From: Oxydemutator sp963693105
GTDB taxonomy: Bacteria > Pseudomonadota > Gammaproteobacteria > Poriferisulfidales > Oxydemutatoraceae
Direction of reading: 5' to 3'
DNA length: 64,000 nt
Assembly: GCA_963693105.1 (NCBI GenBank)
Contig: OY843752.1
Span: forward strand, 1,302,001 to 1,366,000
Made by a program: the position numbers and the translations under genes. Every line of letters begins with the position of its first letter. Positions within the stretch are counted from its first letter, which is position 1. Shown here in pieces: positions 15,678-24,335 of the stretch. The notes beneath the pieces were generated by a model, which ran no database searches, was not told the DNA's origin, and was given only the letters and a program-made list of their open reading frames with translations.

Positions 15678-16898
15678 ATGCGAGTTTGTGTTCTGGGCGC
15701 CGGCATTGCCGGCGTGACCACGGCCTACCGGCTGAACCGCGAAGGTTTCGATGTCACCGTCGTCGAGCGCCAATCGTGCGCCGCGATGGAGACCTCGTTC
15801 GCCAACGGCGCCCAGTTGTCAGTCAGCAACGCACAGCCGTGGGCGCAACCGGGCATGGTGCTGAAGGCTCTGAAGTGGGTTTTCAAGGAGGATTCCAGTC
15901 TGTTCATCCGCCCCGCGCTGTCATGGCGCGAGTGGTACTGGATAGCGGGTTTTTTTGCGAACTGCCGCGCCGGCGCCGCCGAACGCAACACCGCCGCGCT
16001 GGTGAAGTTGTGCCTGCGTTCGCGCGATCTGTACTATGAAATGCTGGAACGCGAGAACATCGAATTTGATTTTTCCGCAAGGGGCGTTCTGCATTTCTAT
16101 CTCGACGGCGCGGAATACGAGCGCGCGAAGCGGCTGGGTGCATGGCTGGCGGACGATGGCCGTGTGCTGCGCACGGTCGTGGATGCCCCGGAGATTCTTC
16201 GCATCGAACCCGCGCTCGAGCGCATCGCCGACCGGGTGGTCGGCGGTTTCTACGCCGCTGAAGACGCGACCGGCGACGCGCATCTGTTCTGCAGGGCGCT
16301 GGCGACGATTTGCCGCGACCGGGGCGTCGAATTTCGTTACGACACCGCCGTCACGGGGTTGACGCCGGGGCGCGGCGAGATCGTCGTCGGCACCGACGGC
16401 GGCGCGGTTTGCGCCGACCATGCGGTCTGCTGTCTGGGCTCTTGCTCGCCGCTGCTGCTGCGGTCGGTGGGCGTGTTCGTCAACGTGTACCCGGTGAAAG
16501 GGTATTCGCTTACGATTCAAATGGAAGACGCGGCCTCGCTCGAAGCGGCGCCTTCGGTGTCGGTGCTCGATGACCGGAGAAAAATTGTCGCAAGCCGCCT
16601 CGGCGGCCGCCTGCGCGTGGCTGGCACCGCCGAACTGGACGGCTACAATCTTGACATCCGCCGCAGCCGCATCGAGCCGCTGATGCGCTGGGTGCGGGAG
16701 TTGTTCCCGCAAATTTCGCTGGAATACGCAGTGCCATGGGCCGGACTGCGCCCGGCGACGCCGTCGAATCTACCGTATGTCGGCAAAACCCGCCACCCCC
16801 GCCTGTGGCTGAACACCGGCCACGGCAGCCTGGGCTGGACCTCGGCGATGGCAACGGCCGAGCAGGTCTCGCATGCTATAATGAAATGTCGCGTCTGA
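15678..16898 (+). CDS. dadA: FAD-dependent D-amino-acid dehydrogenase-like protein
   Basis: A 406-residue flavoprotein of the DAO/DadA family. It opens with the FAD-binding G-A-G-I-A-G-V-T-T-A-Y-R-L at 8-20 and E-R at 31-32, then the DadA-typical F-A-N-G-A-Q-L-S and W-x-x-P-G motifs. The C-terminal N-T-G-H-G-S-L-G-W-T segment is also characteristic. It would oxidise D-amino acids to oxo-acids, passing electrons to the respiratory chain. A short ribosome site (GAGGAAAAAAGG) precedes the ATG. Family is sure; exact substrate is inferred. Confidence 0.87.
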   Translation: MRVCVLGAGIAGVTTAYRLNREGFDVTVVERQSCAAMETSFANGAQLSVSNAQPWAQPGMVLKALKWVFKEDSSLFIRPALSWREWYWIAGFFANCRAGAAERNTAALVKLCLRSRDLYYEMLERENIEFDFSARGVLHFYLDGAEYERAKRLGAWLADDGRVLRTVVDAPEILRIEPALERIADRVVGGFYAAEDATGDAHLFCRALATICRDRGVEFRYDTAVTGLTPGRGEIVVGTDGGAVCADHAVCCLGSCSPLLLRSVGVFVNVYPVKGYSLTIQMEDAASLEAAPSVSVLDDRRKIVASRLGGRLRVAGTAELDGYNLDIRRSRIEPLMRWVRELFPQISLEYAVPWAGLRPATPSNLPYVGKTRHPRLWLNTGHGSLGWTSAMATAEQVSHAIMKCRV

Positions 16899-16920
16899 CG
16901 CGGCATGAAAAGGTTGCAAT

Positions 16921-17625
16921 ATGTTGAAGTGGTTACATCTATTCGGCGCCATTGGTCTGCTTTGCCCGGCGTTCGTCTTGACCGGCTGTGAGCGGGGAGG
17001 CGAAGAGGATGTCGCGGTTGAAATACTGGCGCCAGGGTGGGGCAAACTCGAATATGAATTGCCGACGCCGGGCAGTTACGATTTGCCGAAAATCCGCAAG
17101 GCCGCGGACGGCGAGGTTTTGTTGCCGGACGGCTCCCAGGCCCGCCTGCACGATTACCTGCACGGCAAAATCTCGGTTTTGTCGTTTATCTACACCCAGT
17201 GCCAGGATGTCAACGGCTGTCCGCTTGCGACCTTTGTCCTGCATTCCCTGAAAAAGTCCATGAAGCGCCACCCGCATCTCTCGGACGCCGTTCGCTTTGT
17301 CAGTCTGAGTTTTGATTTCGAGCGCGACACGCCCGAAGTCATGGGCACCTACGCCGAAGATTTCCGCGACGGCGAGTCCGAGTGGCTGTTTATGACCACC
17401 GGCTCGGACGAGGAACTTCGCCCGATTCTGAAGGAGTACAGCCAGTATGTGAACAAGGCGCGCGATGAAGAAGGCGGCGCCATTTTCGCGCATATCCTGA
17501 GGGCGTACCTGGTGGATGCCGGAGGCTACATCCGCAATATCTACAGCGTGGATTTCCTGCACCCGGAGTTGCTGATGGCGGACATCGAAACCGTGCTTCT
17601 TGAAACGCGTGCCTCCGGGAGGTAA
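16921..17625 (+). CDS. SCO1/SenC-family lipoprotein
   Basis: A 234-residue thioredoxin-fold protein of the SCO family, exported as a lipoprotein (lipobox L-T-G-C near 20-23). SCO proteins bind copper and act in Cu-A assembly or periplasmic thiol redox work. The copper-site cysteines are spaced C-x5-C (C-Q-D-V-N-G-C-P) rather than the C-x3-C of classical Sco1, and the partner His lies in A-H-I-L-R-A-Y-L-V-D. It heads a run with a di-haem peroxidase and a TlpA-like protein, so a joint role in periplasmic redox chemistry is likely. Confidence 0.85.
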   Translation: MLKWLHLFGAIGLLCPAFVLTGCERGGEEDVAVEILAPGWGKLEYELPTPGSYDLPKIRKAADGEVLLPDGSQARLHDYLHGKISVLSFIYTQCQDVNGCPLATFVLHSLKKSMKRHPHLSDAVRFVSLSFDFERDTPEVMGTYAEDFRDGESEWLFMTTGSDEELRPILKEYSQYVNKARDEEGGAIFAHILRAYLVDAGGYIRNIYSVDFLHPELLMADIETVLLETRASGR

Positions 17626-17650
17626 ACGCCCGGATATTCGCGGCGCAACG

Positions 17651-18964
17651 GTGAAGCCCTGGTTCTATTCCCCGTGCCGCCCGGCGCTGGCGCTGGTTCT
17701 GGCGCTGGCATTTTCGCCGGCGCCGGCGCAAGACGAGGAAATCCTTCGCTCCGGCGACTACAAGGAAGGCTACGAATCCGCCGATTACAAAACCCGCTCG
17801 CGCAGCCTCGAAAGCCGCAAGGGGCGCGAGGCCGATCTTTATGAACTGTTTCGCAAGCCGCCGGCGGGCCTGCCGCCGGTGCCGGTTCCGCGAACCAACC
17901 CCCAGTCACGCGAAGGCATCGCACTCGGACGCCGCCTGTTTTTTGACCGCCGGCTGTCCCTGAACAACACCATCTCGTGCGCGATGTGTCACGTGCCGGA
18001 GATGGGTTTCGCCCACAACGAACTCAAAACCGCGGTCGGCGTGGAAGGCCGCGGCACGAGGCGCAACTCGCCGACGTTGCTGAACGTCGCCTACAAGATG
18101 CCGTTGTTTCATGACGGCCGCGAGACCTCGCTGGAAAACCAGGTCTGGTCGCCGCTGCTGGCGCGCAATGAGATGGCCAATCCCTCCATCGGCCATGTCA
18201 TAGGAAAAATACGCCAAATCAAGGAATACCGGGGACTTTTTGAGAAAGTATTTGATGGCCGGGGCGTGTCCATGGAGACAATCAGCATGGCGTTCGCCCA
18301 GTACCAACGCACTTTGCTGTCGGCCCATTCGCGTTTCGACCGCTGGTATTACGGCGATGAAAAAGACCTGCTGAGCGCCGAAGAACGGCACGGCTTCGAG
18401 ATTTTCACCGGCGCGGGACGCTGCTCATCGTGCCATCTGATTGGCGAGAAACACGCGCTGTTCACCGACAACCAGTTGCACAATACGGGAATGGGCTTCG
18501 ACGCGTCCATGGGCAGGCAGCAGCCGACCCGGCGCATCCAGCTGGCTCCGGGTGTTTTCACCGATCTCGAGGCCGATGTCATCGAGCGGGTTTCGAGGGT
18601 GCCGGCCAGAGTCAACGACATCGGGCGCTATGAAGTGACCCAGGACCCGAATGACCGCTGGAAGTTTCTGACGCCGACGTTGCGAAATGTGTCCCTGACC
18701 GCGCCGTATATGCACAACGGCGAGTTGCTGAGCCTTGCGGAAGTCATCAACTTCTACGACAGGGGAGGCGTGGCCAACGAATTGCTGAGCCCGCTGATTC
18801 AGCCGCTGGGGCTGTCCGGGGCGGACAAAAAGGCGCTGGTCGCCTTCCTGCATACACTGACGGGCGGCAACACCGCCGAACTGGTGTCGGACGCCTTCGC
18901 CGCGCCGGTGGGAGAACTGAAGCGGGGCGATCCATTCTGGGCGAACCGGCATTTCAGAGAATGA
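17651..18964 (+). CDS. Di-haem cytochrome c peroxidase/MauG-family protein
   Basis: A 437-residue exported protein with two c-type haem sites, C-A-M-C-H at about 110-114 and C-S-S-C-H at about 258-262. The family signature T-P-T-L-R-N-V-x-L-T-A-P-Y-M-H-N-G follows. A Sec signal ends near A-P-A-Q-D. The GTG at 17651 is preferred to an upstream TTG at 17600 inside the SCO gene, because it places the signal peptide at the N terminus. Members reduce peroxide or, as MauG, mature tryptophylquinone cofactors; no methylamine dehydrogenase genes are in view. It is co-directional with the SCO and TlpA-like genes. Confidence 0.88.
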   Translation: MKPWFYSPCRPALALVLALAFSPAPAQDEEILRSGDYKEGYESADYKTRSRSLESRKGREADLYELFRKPPAGLPPVPVPRTNPQSREGIALGRRLFFDRRLSLNNTISCAMCHVPEMGFAHNELKTAVGVEGRGTRRNSPTLLNVAYKMPLFHDGRETSLENQVWSPLLARNEMANPSIGHVIGKIRQIKEYRGLFEKVFDGRGVSMETISMAFAQYQRTLLSAHSRFDRWYYGDEKDLLSAEERHGFEIFTGAGRCSSCHLIGEKHALFTDNQLHNTGMGFDASMGRQQPTRRIQLAPGVFTDLEADVIERVSRVPARVNDIGRYEVTQDPNDRWKFLTPTLRNVSLTAPYMHNGELLSLAEVINFYDRGGVANELLSPLIQPLGLSGADKKALVAFLHTLTGGNTAELVSDAFAAPVGELKRGDPFWANRHFRE

Positions 18965-18968
18965 CGTC

Positions 18969-19550
18969 GTGAAGTCCGTCCGCCCGGCAAGGCGGCATTG
19001 TTTGCGCCTTGTTTCCCTGCTTGTCTGTTCAATACTGCTCTGGTCGCTGCTTGCTGCGCCGCGGGCGGCGCCGATGCGCGAGCCTGCAAGATTGCTCGAT
19101 CCGATTCCGGGCGAACGCGCCGCGCACGGGTTCTCATTGCCCGACACCGACGGGCGGATGCACTCGCTGAAAGACTACGACGGGCGTTTTTTGCTGGTGA
19201 CTTTCTGGTCGGCCGGATGCCCGCTTTGTCCTGAAGACCTCGGCAACCTGGAGATCGCCTACCGCTTCCTGCGCGACCGTGGTTTCGAGGTGGTCGCGAT
19301 TCATGCCGGCGGCTCGTCTGCCGAAGTGAGTGAAGCGATAAAAACCATTCCGGTCAGCTACACCGTGTTGGTGGACAGCGGCCTGAAAATGAGAAAGTGG
19401 GGCATTCCGTCGGTGCCGACCGCTTACCTGGTGAGCCCGCGCGGGCATCTGCTCTACCGCGCGGTCGGCCCCCGCGACTGGGGTGCGCCGCCGCTGCTCG
19501 ACCAACTGGAATCCATCGTCCTTCGCCACCGGCGTTCCGCCGAAGAATGA
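18969..19550 (+). CDS. TlpA/ResA-like thioredoxin-fold protein
   Basis: A 193-residue exported redoxin. The N terminus is basic then hydrophobic (about 8-33), consistent with a signal or anchor. The active site is W-S-A-G-C-P-L-C-P, a CxxC with P-L between the cysteines, and the cis-Pro region I-P-S-V-P-T-A-Y is intact. Such proteins reduce disulfides or metal-site cysteines in the periplasm. Following SCO and di-haem peroxidase genes by 4 nt, it may reduce the SCO or apocytochrome cysteines. It starts with GTG. Confidence 0.87.
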   Translation: MKSVRPARRHCLRLVSLLVCSILLWSLLAAPRAAPMREPARLLDPIPGERAAHGFSLPDTDGRMHSLKDYDGRFLLVTFWSAGCPLCPEDLGNLEIAYRFLRDRGFEVVAIHAGGSSAEVSEAIKTIPVSYTVLVDSGLKMRKWGIPSVPTAYLVSPRGHLLYRAVGPRDWGAPPLLDQLESIVLRHRRSAEE

Positions 19551-19828
19551 ACGATCCTGTAGCGGCCCTGCGCGCTTATCTGGAACGGCATTTTGCCGGC
19601 GCCGCCGTGGAAATTGTGCGTGGCGCCGATGACGACCGCTGTTTGTGCACCATCACCGCAAAGGCCGCGCTGTACCGGCTGGCCGTGCTGGACGAGGCTT
19701 TTTCAGGCCCCGGTTTCGCCGGAATCGGCCCTCAACTCGAGGCTTTCGGGGTGGCGCAGGTGATGCGGGACATGACCGGTTTCCCGGTCACCGTCACCGC
19801 GAGCGGCTGCGTCTTCGAGGATGTCTGA
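19547..19828 (+). CDS. Hypothetical protein, 93 residues
   Basis: I do not recognise the family. The ATG overlaps the stop of the TlpA-like gene (ATGA), so it is translationally coupled to that operon. It has no signal peptide and no membrane helix, contains a C-L-C pair near 33-35, and has a mixed helix/strand composition. GC content and codon use match its neighbours, which argues it is a real resident gene. A cytosolic accessory role to the redox set is only a guess from position. Confidence 0.6.
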   Translation: MNDPVAALRAYLERHFAGAAVEIVRGADDDRCLCTITAKAALYRLAVLDEAFSGPGFAGIGPQLEAFGVAQVMRDMTGFPVTVTASGCVFEDV

Positions 19829-19840
19829 GCGGTGGGCCGC

Positions 19841-20113
19841 TTATTCCGACGTGGTCGGGTCAATGACGCTTTGTATCTCGGAAATCCGGTTCGCCGGGAA
19901 ACCGCCTTCCTCGGCGTGTTTCCTGATGCTGGCCTCGTCGGGCGCGATGTAGGTGCAATACACCTTGTCATCGGTGACGTAGCTCTCGACCCATTGAATC
20001 TGCGGCCCCATTTTTTTCAGTATCCCGCATGATTTTTGCGCGATTCCGTGCAACTCGTCGGCTGACAATTTGCCGGCGCCGGGGATTTCTCTTTCGATAA
20101 TGTATTTCGGCAT
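19841..20113 (-). CDS. DUF4242 family protein
   Basis: A 90-residue protein of the DUF4242 (SCO4226-like, ferredoxin-like dimeric) family. It opens with P-K-Y-I-I-E-R-E-I-P-G-A-G and later has W-V-E-S-Y-V-T-D-D-K-V-Y-C-T-Y-I-A-P, both typical. A Streptomyces member binds nickel, but function in proteobacteria is not established. The start is the ATG at 20113; the frame extends upstream to 20155 without family similarity. It lies convergent with the 93-residue gene. Confidence 0.82.
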   Translation of the reverse strand: MPKYIIEREIPGAGKLSADELHGIAQKSCGILKKMGPQIQWVESYVTDDKVYCTYIAPDEASIRKHAEEGGFPANRISEIQSVIDPTTSE

Positions 20114-20281
20114 GGTTTCCTCCGCTGGTGTTGGTCCATCCGCCCGCGTCATCATGGCGGAACCCGGATACTATCACACCCGCGTACACCGCCCGCCGCC
20201 GGTATTTTTTGTTGCCGCCGGCGCACATTGCTCTTATATTATCGGGCAACCGGCGCTGCCGTGCGGCGCGTTGTTTCCATC

Positions 20282-21295
20282 ATGCACCGAAACCATCGTC
20301 CATCAACTGTTTGCCGCGTAGTTGCGCCCGCCCGCCTGCACCTGGGTTTTCTCGACCTGCACGGCGGCCTGGGCCGGCGTTTTGGCGGCGTCGGCATTTC
20401 ACTGAAGTCGCCGGTGACCGAACTGCGCCTGTCGCAGGCGCCGGAACTTGAAGTGAGCGGGCCCGGATGCGGGAAGGTGCTGGAACTCGTCGCCCGTTTC
20501 GACCGCAGTTACGGCGTCGAGACCCGCGCGCAAATCGAGACGCTCCGTGTAATCCCGGAGCACAGGGGACTGGGATCCGGCACCCAGTTGGCGCTGGCCG
20601 CAGGCCACGCCTTGAACTGGCTGCACGGCCTCGGCCTGTCGAGCCGGGAGATGGCCCAGCACCTCGGACGCGGCCGGCGTTCGGGAATAGGGGTCGGTGC
20701 GTTTGACGGCGGCGGGATGGTCGCAGACGGCGGCAAAAGCGATAGTGCCGACAGCGGCGGCTTGCCGCCGCCGCTGATCATACAATTGCCTTTCCCGGAA
20801 GAATGGCGGATTGTGCTGATTTTCGACGAAGGCGAAGCGGAAGGTTTGCATGGTCGAAATGAAGAAGTCGCCTTCTCGGAATTGCCGGTATTTTCAGCGA
20901 AGTGTGCGGGTTTCCTGAGCCGGATTGTGATGATGAAAATGCTGCCCGCGCTGGTCGAGCGCGATGGTTCGTCTTTTGCCGACGCCATCGGAGAATTTCA
21001 GGCTCTGGTGGGCAGTTACTTTTCACCGGCGCAAGGTGGCGGCTTTCGCAGCCCCGGAATCAGGAAAATTCTGGATTATTTGAACGAAAACGATATAAAA
21101 GGGACAGGCCAGAGCTCCTGGGGCCCGACCGCTTTCGTCATCGCCGACGACCGGGACGGCGCCGAAAATCTGAAGACGCGGATTGAAGAGTTCGTCGCAA
21201 ACGACGCTTTTTTCAATTCACTCCGGATCCGACTGTTGATTACCGCCGGCAACAACCGCGGCGGCGAAATTCATGCGGGGCCAGCTCCAACATAA
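20282..21295 (+). CDS. mptG: Beta-ribofuranosylaminobenzene 5'-phosphate synthase (H4MPT biosynthesis)
   Basis: A 337-residue GHMP-superfamily protein. The N terminus A-R-L-H-L-G-F-L-D-L-H-G-G and the phosphate-binding loop G-L-G-S-G-T-Q-L are diagnostic of beta-RFAP synthase, which condenses p-hydroxybenzoate or p-aminobenzoate with PRPP at the first committed step of (tetrahydro)methanopterin synthesis. The ATG at 20282 was chosen because homology starts shortly after it; an upstream start at 20228 is possible. mtdB follows after 15 nt. It is the first gene of the H4MPT operon. Confidence 0.88.
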   Translation: MHRNHRPSTVCRVVAPARLHLGFLDLHGGLGRRFGGVGISLKSPVTELRLSQAPELEVSGPGCGKVLELVARFDRSYGVETRAQIETLRVIPEHRGLGSGTQLALAAGHALNWLHGLGLSSREMAQHLGRGRRSGIGVGAFDGGGMVADGGKSDSADSGGLPPPLIIQLPFPEEWRIVLIFDEGEAEGLHGRNEEVAFSELPVFSAKCAGFLSRIVMMKMLPALVERDGSSFADAIGEFQALVGSYFSPAQGGGFRSPGIRKILDYLNENDIKGTGQSSWGPTAFVIADDRDGAENLKTRIEEFVANDAFFNSLRIRLLITAGNNRGGEIHAGPAPT

Positions 21296-21310
21296 CCCAA
21301 AGGTGAGAAA

Positions 21311-22222
21311 ATGGAAAAATTTTACATACTGCACATGTTCACTTCGGCCCCCAACCTGAGCCCGTTCGACGTCAATATGGCGGCGGACGCGGGCTGGCAT
21401 ACGCTGGTGCCGTACACGTCGCTTGAAGTGGAGGACATTCCCGGCCTGGTCCAGGACGCGATGTTTTCCCGCAGCCCGTCCGGCATCAAGCGCACCGGCA
21501 TCTTTATCGGCGGGCGCGACATGGGGATGGCTTTGCGCATGCTGGAGGAGGCGCGCAAGGTCATGTTTCCGCCGTTCGAGATGTCCGCGCTGGCCGACCC
21601 CAGCGGCGCGTTCACAACGGCCGCCGGCATGATCGCCGCGGTCGGCACGAGTCTGCAGCGCGACCACGGCACCGGCTGGCAGGGCGCGAAGAGCGTGATT
21701 CTCGGCGGCACCGGGCCGGTCGGAATGGCCGCCGCCATCCTGGCCTCGGAGTCGGGTTCGTCGGTGACCATCATGAGTCGCTCGGCTGAAAAGGCGCAAG
21801 CCGCCGTTGAAAACTGCCGCTCCTTCGCCGGCGGCGGCGCGTTGTCGCTGTCGGCGGCGGGCTATGCGGACAAGACCGGACAACTCGCGAACGCCGATGT
21901 CGTGCTGGCGACGGCGGCGGCCGGAATCGAGGTGCTGAGCGCCGACGAGATCGCGGCTGCGCCGGCCCTGAAGGTGGCCGCCGACGTCAACGCCGTGCCG
22001 CCTTCCGGGGTCGCGGGCCTGGAGGCGCAGCACGACGGAGAGCCTTTGCAGGGTTCGAAGTCGGGCGCGGTCGGAGTCGGCGCACTGGCCATCGGCAATA
22101 TCAAGTACCAGGTTCAGCACCGGCTGCTGCAGCGCATGCGCGACAGCGAGCAGCCGGTGTACCTGCATTACGAAAGCGCCTGCGAAGTCGCGCGCGAATA
22201 TGCCGCCGAACGAAGTGCCTGA
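21311..22222 (+). CDS. mtdB: NAD(P)-dependent methylene-H4MPT dehydrogenase
   Basis: A 303-residue enzyme that oxidises methylene-H4MPT to methenyl-H4MPT with NAD(P)+, the second step of formaldehyde oxidation after Fae. The N-terminal block F-T-S-A-P-N-L-S-P-F-D-V-N-M-A-A-D-A-G-W is typical of MtdB/MtdA-type proteins, and the dinucleotide loop I-L-G-G-T-G-P-V-G-M-A-A is at about 136-147. A good ribosome site (AAAGGTGAG) precedes the ATG. MtdB rather than MtdA is favoured because it sits among H4MPT genes. Confidence 0.9.
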   Translation: MEKFYILHMFTSAPNLSPFDVNMAADAGWHTLVPYTSLEVEDIPGLVQDAMFSRSPSGIKRTGIFIGGRDMGMALRMLEEARKVMFPPFEMSALADPSGAFTTAAGMIAAVGTSLQRDHGTGWQGAKSVILGGTGPVGMAAAILASESGSSVTIMSRSAEKAQAAVENCRSFAGGGALSLSAAGYADKTGQLANADVVLATAAAGIEVLSADEIAAAPALKVAADVNAVPPSGVAGLEAQHDGEPLQGSKSGAVGVGALAIGNIKYQVQHRLLQRMRDSEQPVYLHYESACEVAREYAAERSA

Positions 22223-23366
22223 GCGGGGACCCGACCTGCTGATCGTCGCGGCGAGCGCACGGGCGCTGGCGCAATCGGCGGTCAAGTCGGGCCTGCGCGT
22301 CGCGGTGATTGACGCCTTCGGCGACCGCGACACCCGCGAGTGCTCGGTGTCGGTCAGCCGCGTGCCGTTGAGCGCGCAAGGGTTGCAGCCGGATTGCCTG
22401 CAAAGGGCGTTTTTGCGGAACCTCGCGCGTTTCGGCGCCACGCTCAAGGGCTGGGTCGTCGGCCCCGGCCTTGAAAACTGCCGCGGCCTGTTCGCCGGTT
22501 TCGCCCGGCAACTGGCGCTGCTGGGCAATGAGGCGGATATTTTCAGGCGTTGCAGCGGCGAGGCGGTGTCGCCGCCGGCCGCCGCCTGCGCGCTGCCGCG
22601 CGTGCCCCGGTGCGACTCTTTGCCGGCTTTGTCAAAGTCGCAGGCCGCCAGCGGCGGTGCGCACATCCGGCGCGGCGCCGGCGTGGACGATGGCGGCGAG
22701 GGCGAGCGGCGCTATCGCCAGACCTACCTGCCGGGCGCCGGGGTTTCGCATCTGTTTGTGGCCGACGGCAAAACTGCGGTGACGCTGGGCTTCAGTACGC
22801 AGTGGCATTCGCGGCATTGCCGCGACCGGCCGTTCGCCTACGGCGGCGCGGTGAACCGTTGCGCGCTGCCCGGCGCCTTGCGCGCGTGGGCCGATGCGCG
22901 CGCGCAGGCGCTGACCGGGGCGCTCGGCTTGCGCGGCATCAACAACGTGGACTATCTGTATTGCGCGGGTCGTCTGTATTTCCTGGAACTGAACCCGAGG
23001 CCGGGCGCGACCATGGCGCTGTATGACGCGGACTATCCCCGCGGCCTGCTCCACACCCACCTGCAAGCGTGCCGCGGACTTCTTGCGCCGCCGCACCCGG
23101 CCTCGGCGGTGCGGGCGTGTGCGGTGATTTATTCGGCTGCGGACATCGTGCTTGCGCCTGATTTCAACTGGCCCGGCGAGGCCCGCGACGTGCCGCCCTC
23201 GGGGGGCGTATTCCGGGCCGGCGAGGCGCTTTGCAGCCTCGTCGCCGAGGGCCGTGAAACCGCGCCGACATTGTCCCGGCTGCAAGTCTCGATACGCGGC
23301 CTGACGGAGCGGCTGGCAGGCCTGAACCGCCCGCAAGCAGCGGCCATGGAGGGAGTCGCGGCATGA
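22200..23366 (+). CDS. ATP-grasp protein of the H4MPT cluster (Orf17-like)
   Basis: A 388-residue protein of the ATP-grasp fold. The C-terminal half has the metal-binding segment Y-F-L-E-L-N-P-R-P-G-A, the usual E-x-N-P-R element. The N terminus is Rossmann-like (L-L-I-V-A-A-S-A-R). It resembles the COG2232-type ATP-dependent ligases that accompany H4MPT genes in methylotrophs and are thought to help make the C1 cofactors. The precise ligation is not known. It overlaps mtdB by 23 nt and mch by 4 nt (ATGA), a tight operon arrangement. Confidence 0.78.
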   Translation: MPPNEVPERGPDLLIVAASARALAQSAVKSGLRVAVIDAFGDRDTRECSVSVSRVPLSAQGLQPDCLQRAFLRNLARFGATLKGWVVGPGLENCRGLFAGFARQLALLGNEADIFRRCSGEAVSPPAAACALPRVPRCDSLPALSKSQAASGGAHIRRGAGVDDGGEGERRYRQTYLPGAGVSHLFVADGKTAVTLGFSTQWHSRHCRDRPFAYGGAVNRCALPGALRAWADARAQALTGALGLRGINNVDYLYCAGRLYFLELNPRPGATMALYDADYPRGLLHTHLQACRGLLAPPHPASAVRACAVIYSAADIVLAPDFNWPGEARDVPPSGGVFRAGEALCSLVAEGRETAPTLSRLQVSIRGLTERLAGLNRPQAAAMEGVAA

Positions 23367-24325
23367 AGCAGGTCAGTCTGAACCGCCTGGCGGCGCCGCT
23401 GTTGGAGCGGTTGTGCGAACGTCACGCCGAGCTGGGTTTGTCCGTTACGCGCTCAGCCGACGGCGTGCGCGTGGTGGATGCCGGCATTGCCGCGCGCGGC
23501 GGTATCGAGGCGGGGCGCCTGATCGCCGAGATTTGTCTGGGTGGCCTCGGGCAGGTTACGCTGACCCACGGCGGTGTCGCGCCGCGCTGGCCGCTGACGT
23601 TGCACGTGCACACCGCCGACCCGGTTCTGGCCTGTCTCGCCTCGCAATATGCCGGCTGGAGCCTGTCGCACGGCGACGGCAAAAAGGCTTTTCATGCGCT
23701 GGGTTCCGGACCGGCGCGCGCGCTGGCGCTGCGCGAGCCGCTGTTCCGGGAATTGGGCTACGAGGACGACGCCGACAGCGCGGTGCTGGTGCTTGAAGTG
23801 GATCAACCGCCGCCGCCGCCGCTGTTGTGCAAAATCGCCGACCGCTGCAACGTCGCCCGCGACCGGTTGAGCGTGATTCTGACGCCGACGTCGAGCCTGG
23901 CCGGCTCGATGCAGGTGGTCGCCCGCGTCCTCGAAGTCGGGCTGCACAAAGTTCACGAACTCGGCTTCAATCTCGACGAGGTCGTGGACGGCGCCGGCAG
24001 CGCGCCGCTGGCGCCGCCCGCCGCCGACTTTGTCCGGGCGATGGGGCGCACCAACGACGCCATCCTGTTCGCAGGCCGGATTCATCTGTTTGTCCGCGGC
24101 GGCGAGGACGAGGCGCGCCAACTCGCCGAGGCGCTGCCGAGCAATACGTCGCCGGATTACGGCAGGCCGTTCGCCGAGATTTTCAGCGCCTGCGGCCATG
24201 ATTTCTTCAAGATAGACCCGATGCTTTTCAGCCCGGCGCAAGTGGCCGTCACGCATCTGCCGAGCGGGCGCACTTTCCACGCCGGCGCCATCGCCCTCGA
24301 CCTTCTCGACCAATCGTTCGGCTGA
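23363..24325 (+). CDS. mch: Methenyl-H4MPT cyclohydrolase
   Basis: A 320-residue enzyme hydrolysing methenyl-H4MPT to N5-formyl-H4MPT, the third step of the pathway. Recognisable Mch blocks are G-G-x-x-A-G-R-L-I-A-E-I-C-L-G-G-L-G near 47-65, L-A-S-Q-Y-A-G-W-S-L near 92-101 and the catalytic-domain segment A-M-G-R-T-N-D-A-I-L-F near 228-238. Length equals that of archaeal and methylotroph Mch. Formyl-H4MPT would next go to the formyltransferase/hydrolase complex (Fhc), whose genes are not in this window. Confidence 0.93.
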   Translation: MKQVSLNRLAAPLLERLCERHAELGLSVTRSADGVRVVDAGIAARGGIEAGRLIAEICLGGLGQVTLTHGGVAPRWPLTLHVHTADPVLACLASQYAGWSLSHGDGKKAFHALGSGPARALALREPLFRELGYEDDADSAVLVLEVDQPPPPPLLCKIADRCNVARDRLSVILTPTSSLAGSMQVVARVLEVGLHKVHELGFNLDEVVDGAGSAPLAPPAADFVRAMGRTNDAILFAGRIHLFVRGGEDEARQLAEALPSNTSPDYGRPFAEIFSACGHDFFKIDPMLFSPAQVAVTHLPSGRTFHAGAIALDLLDQSFG

Positions 24326-24335
24326 ACGGGATTCC

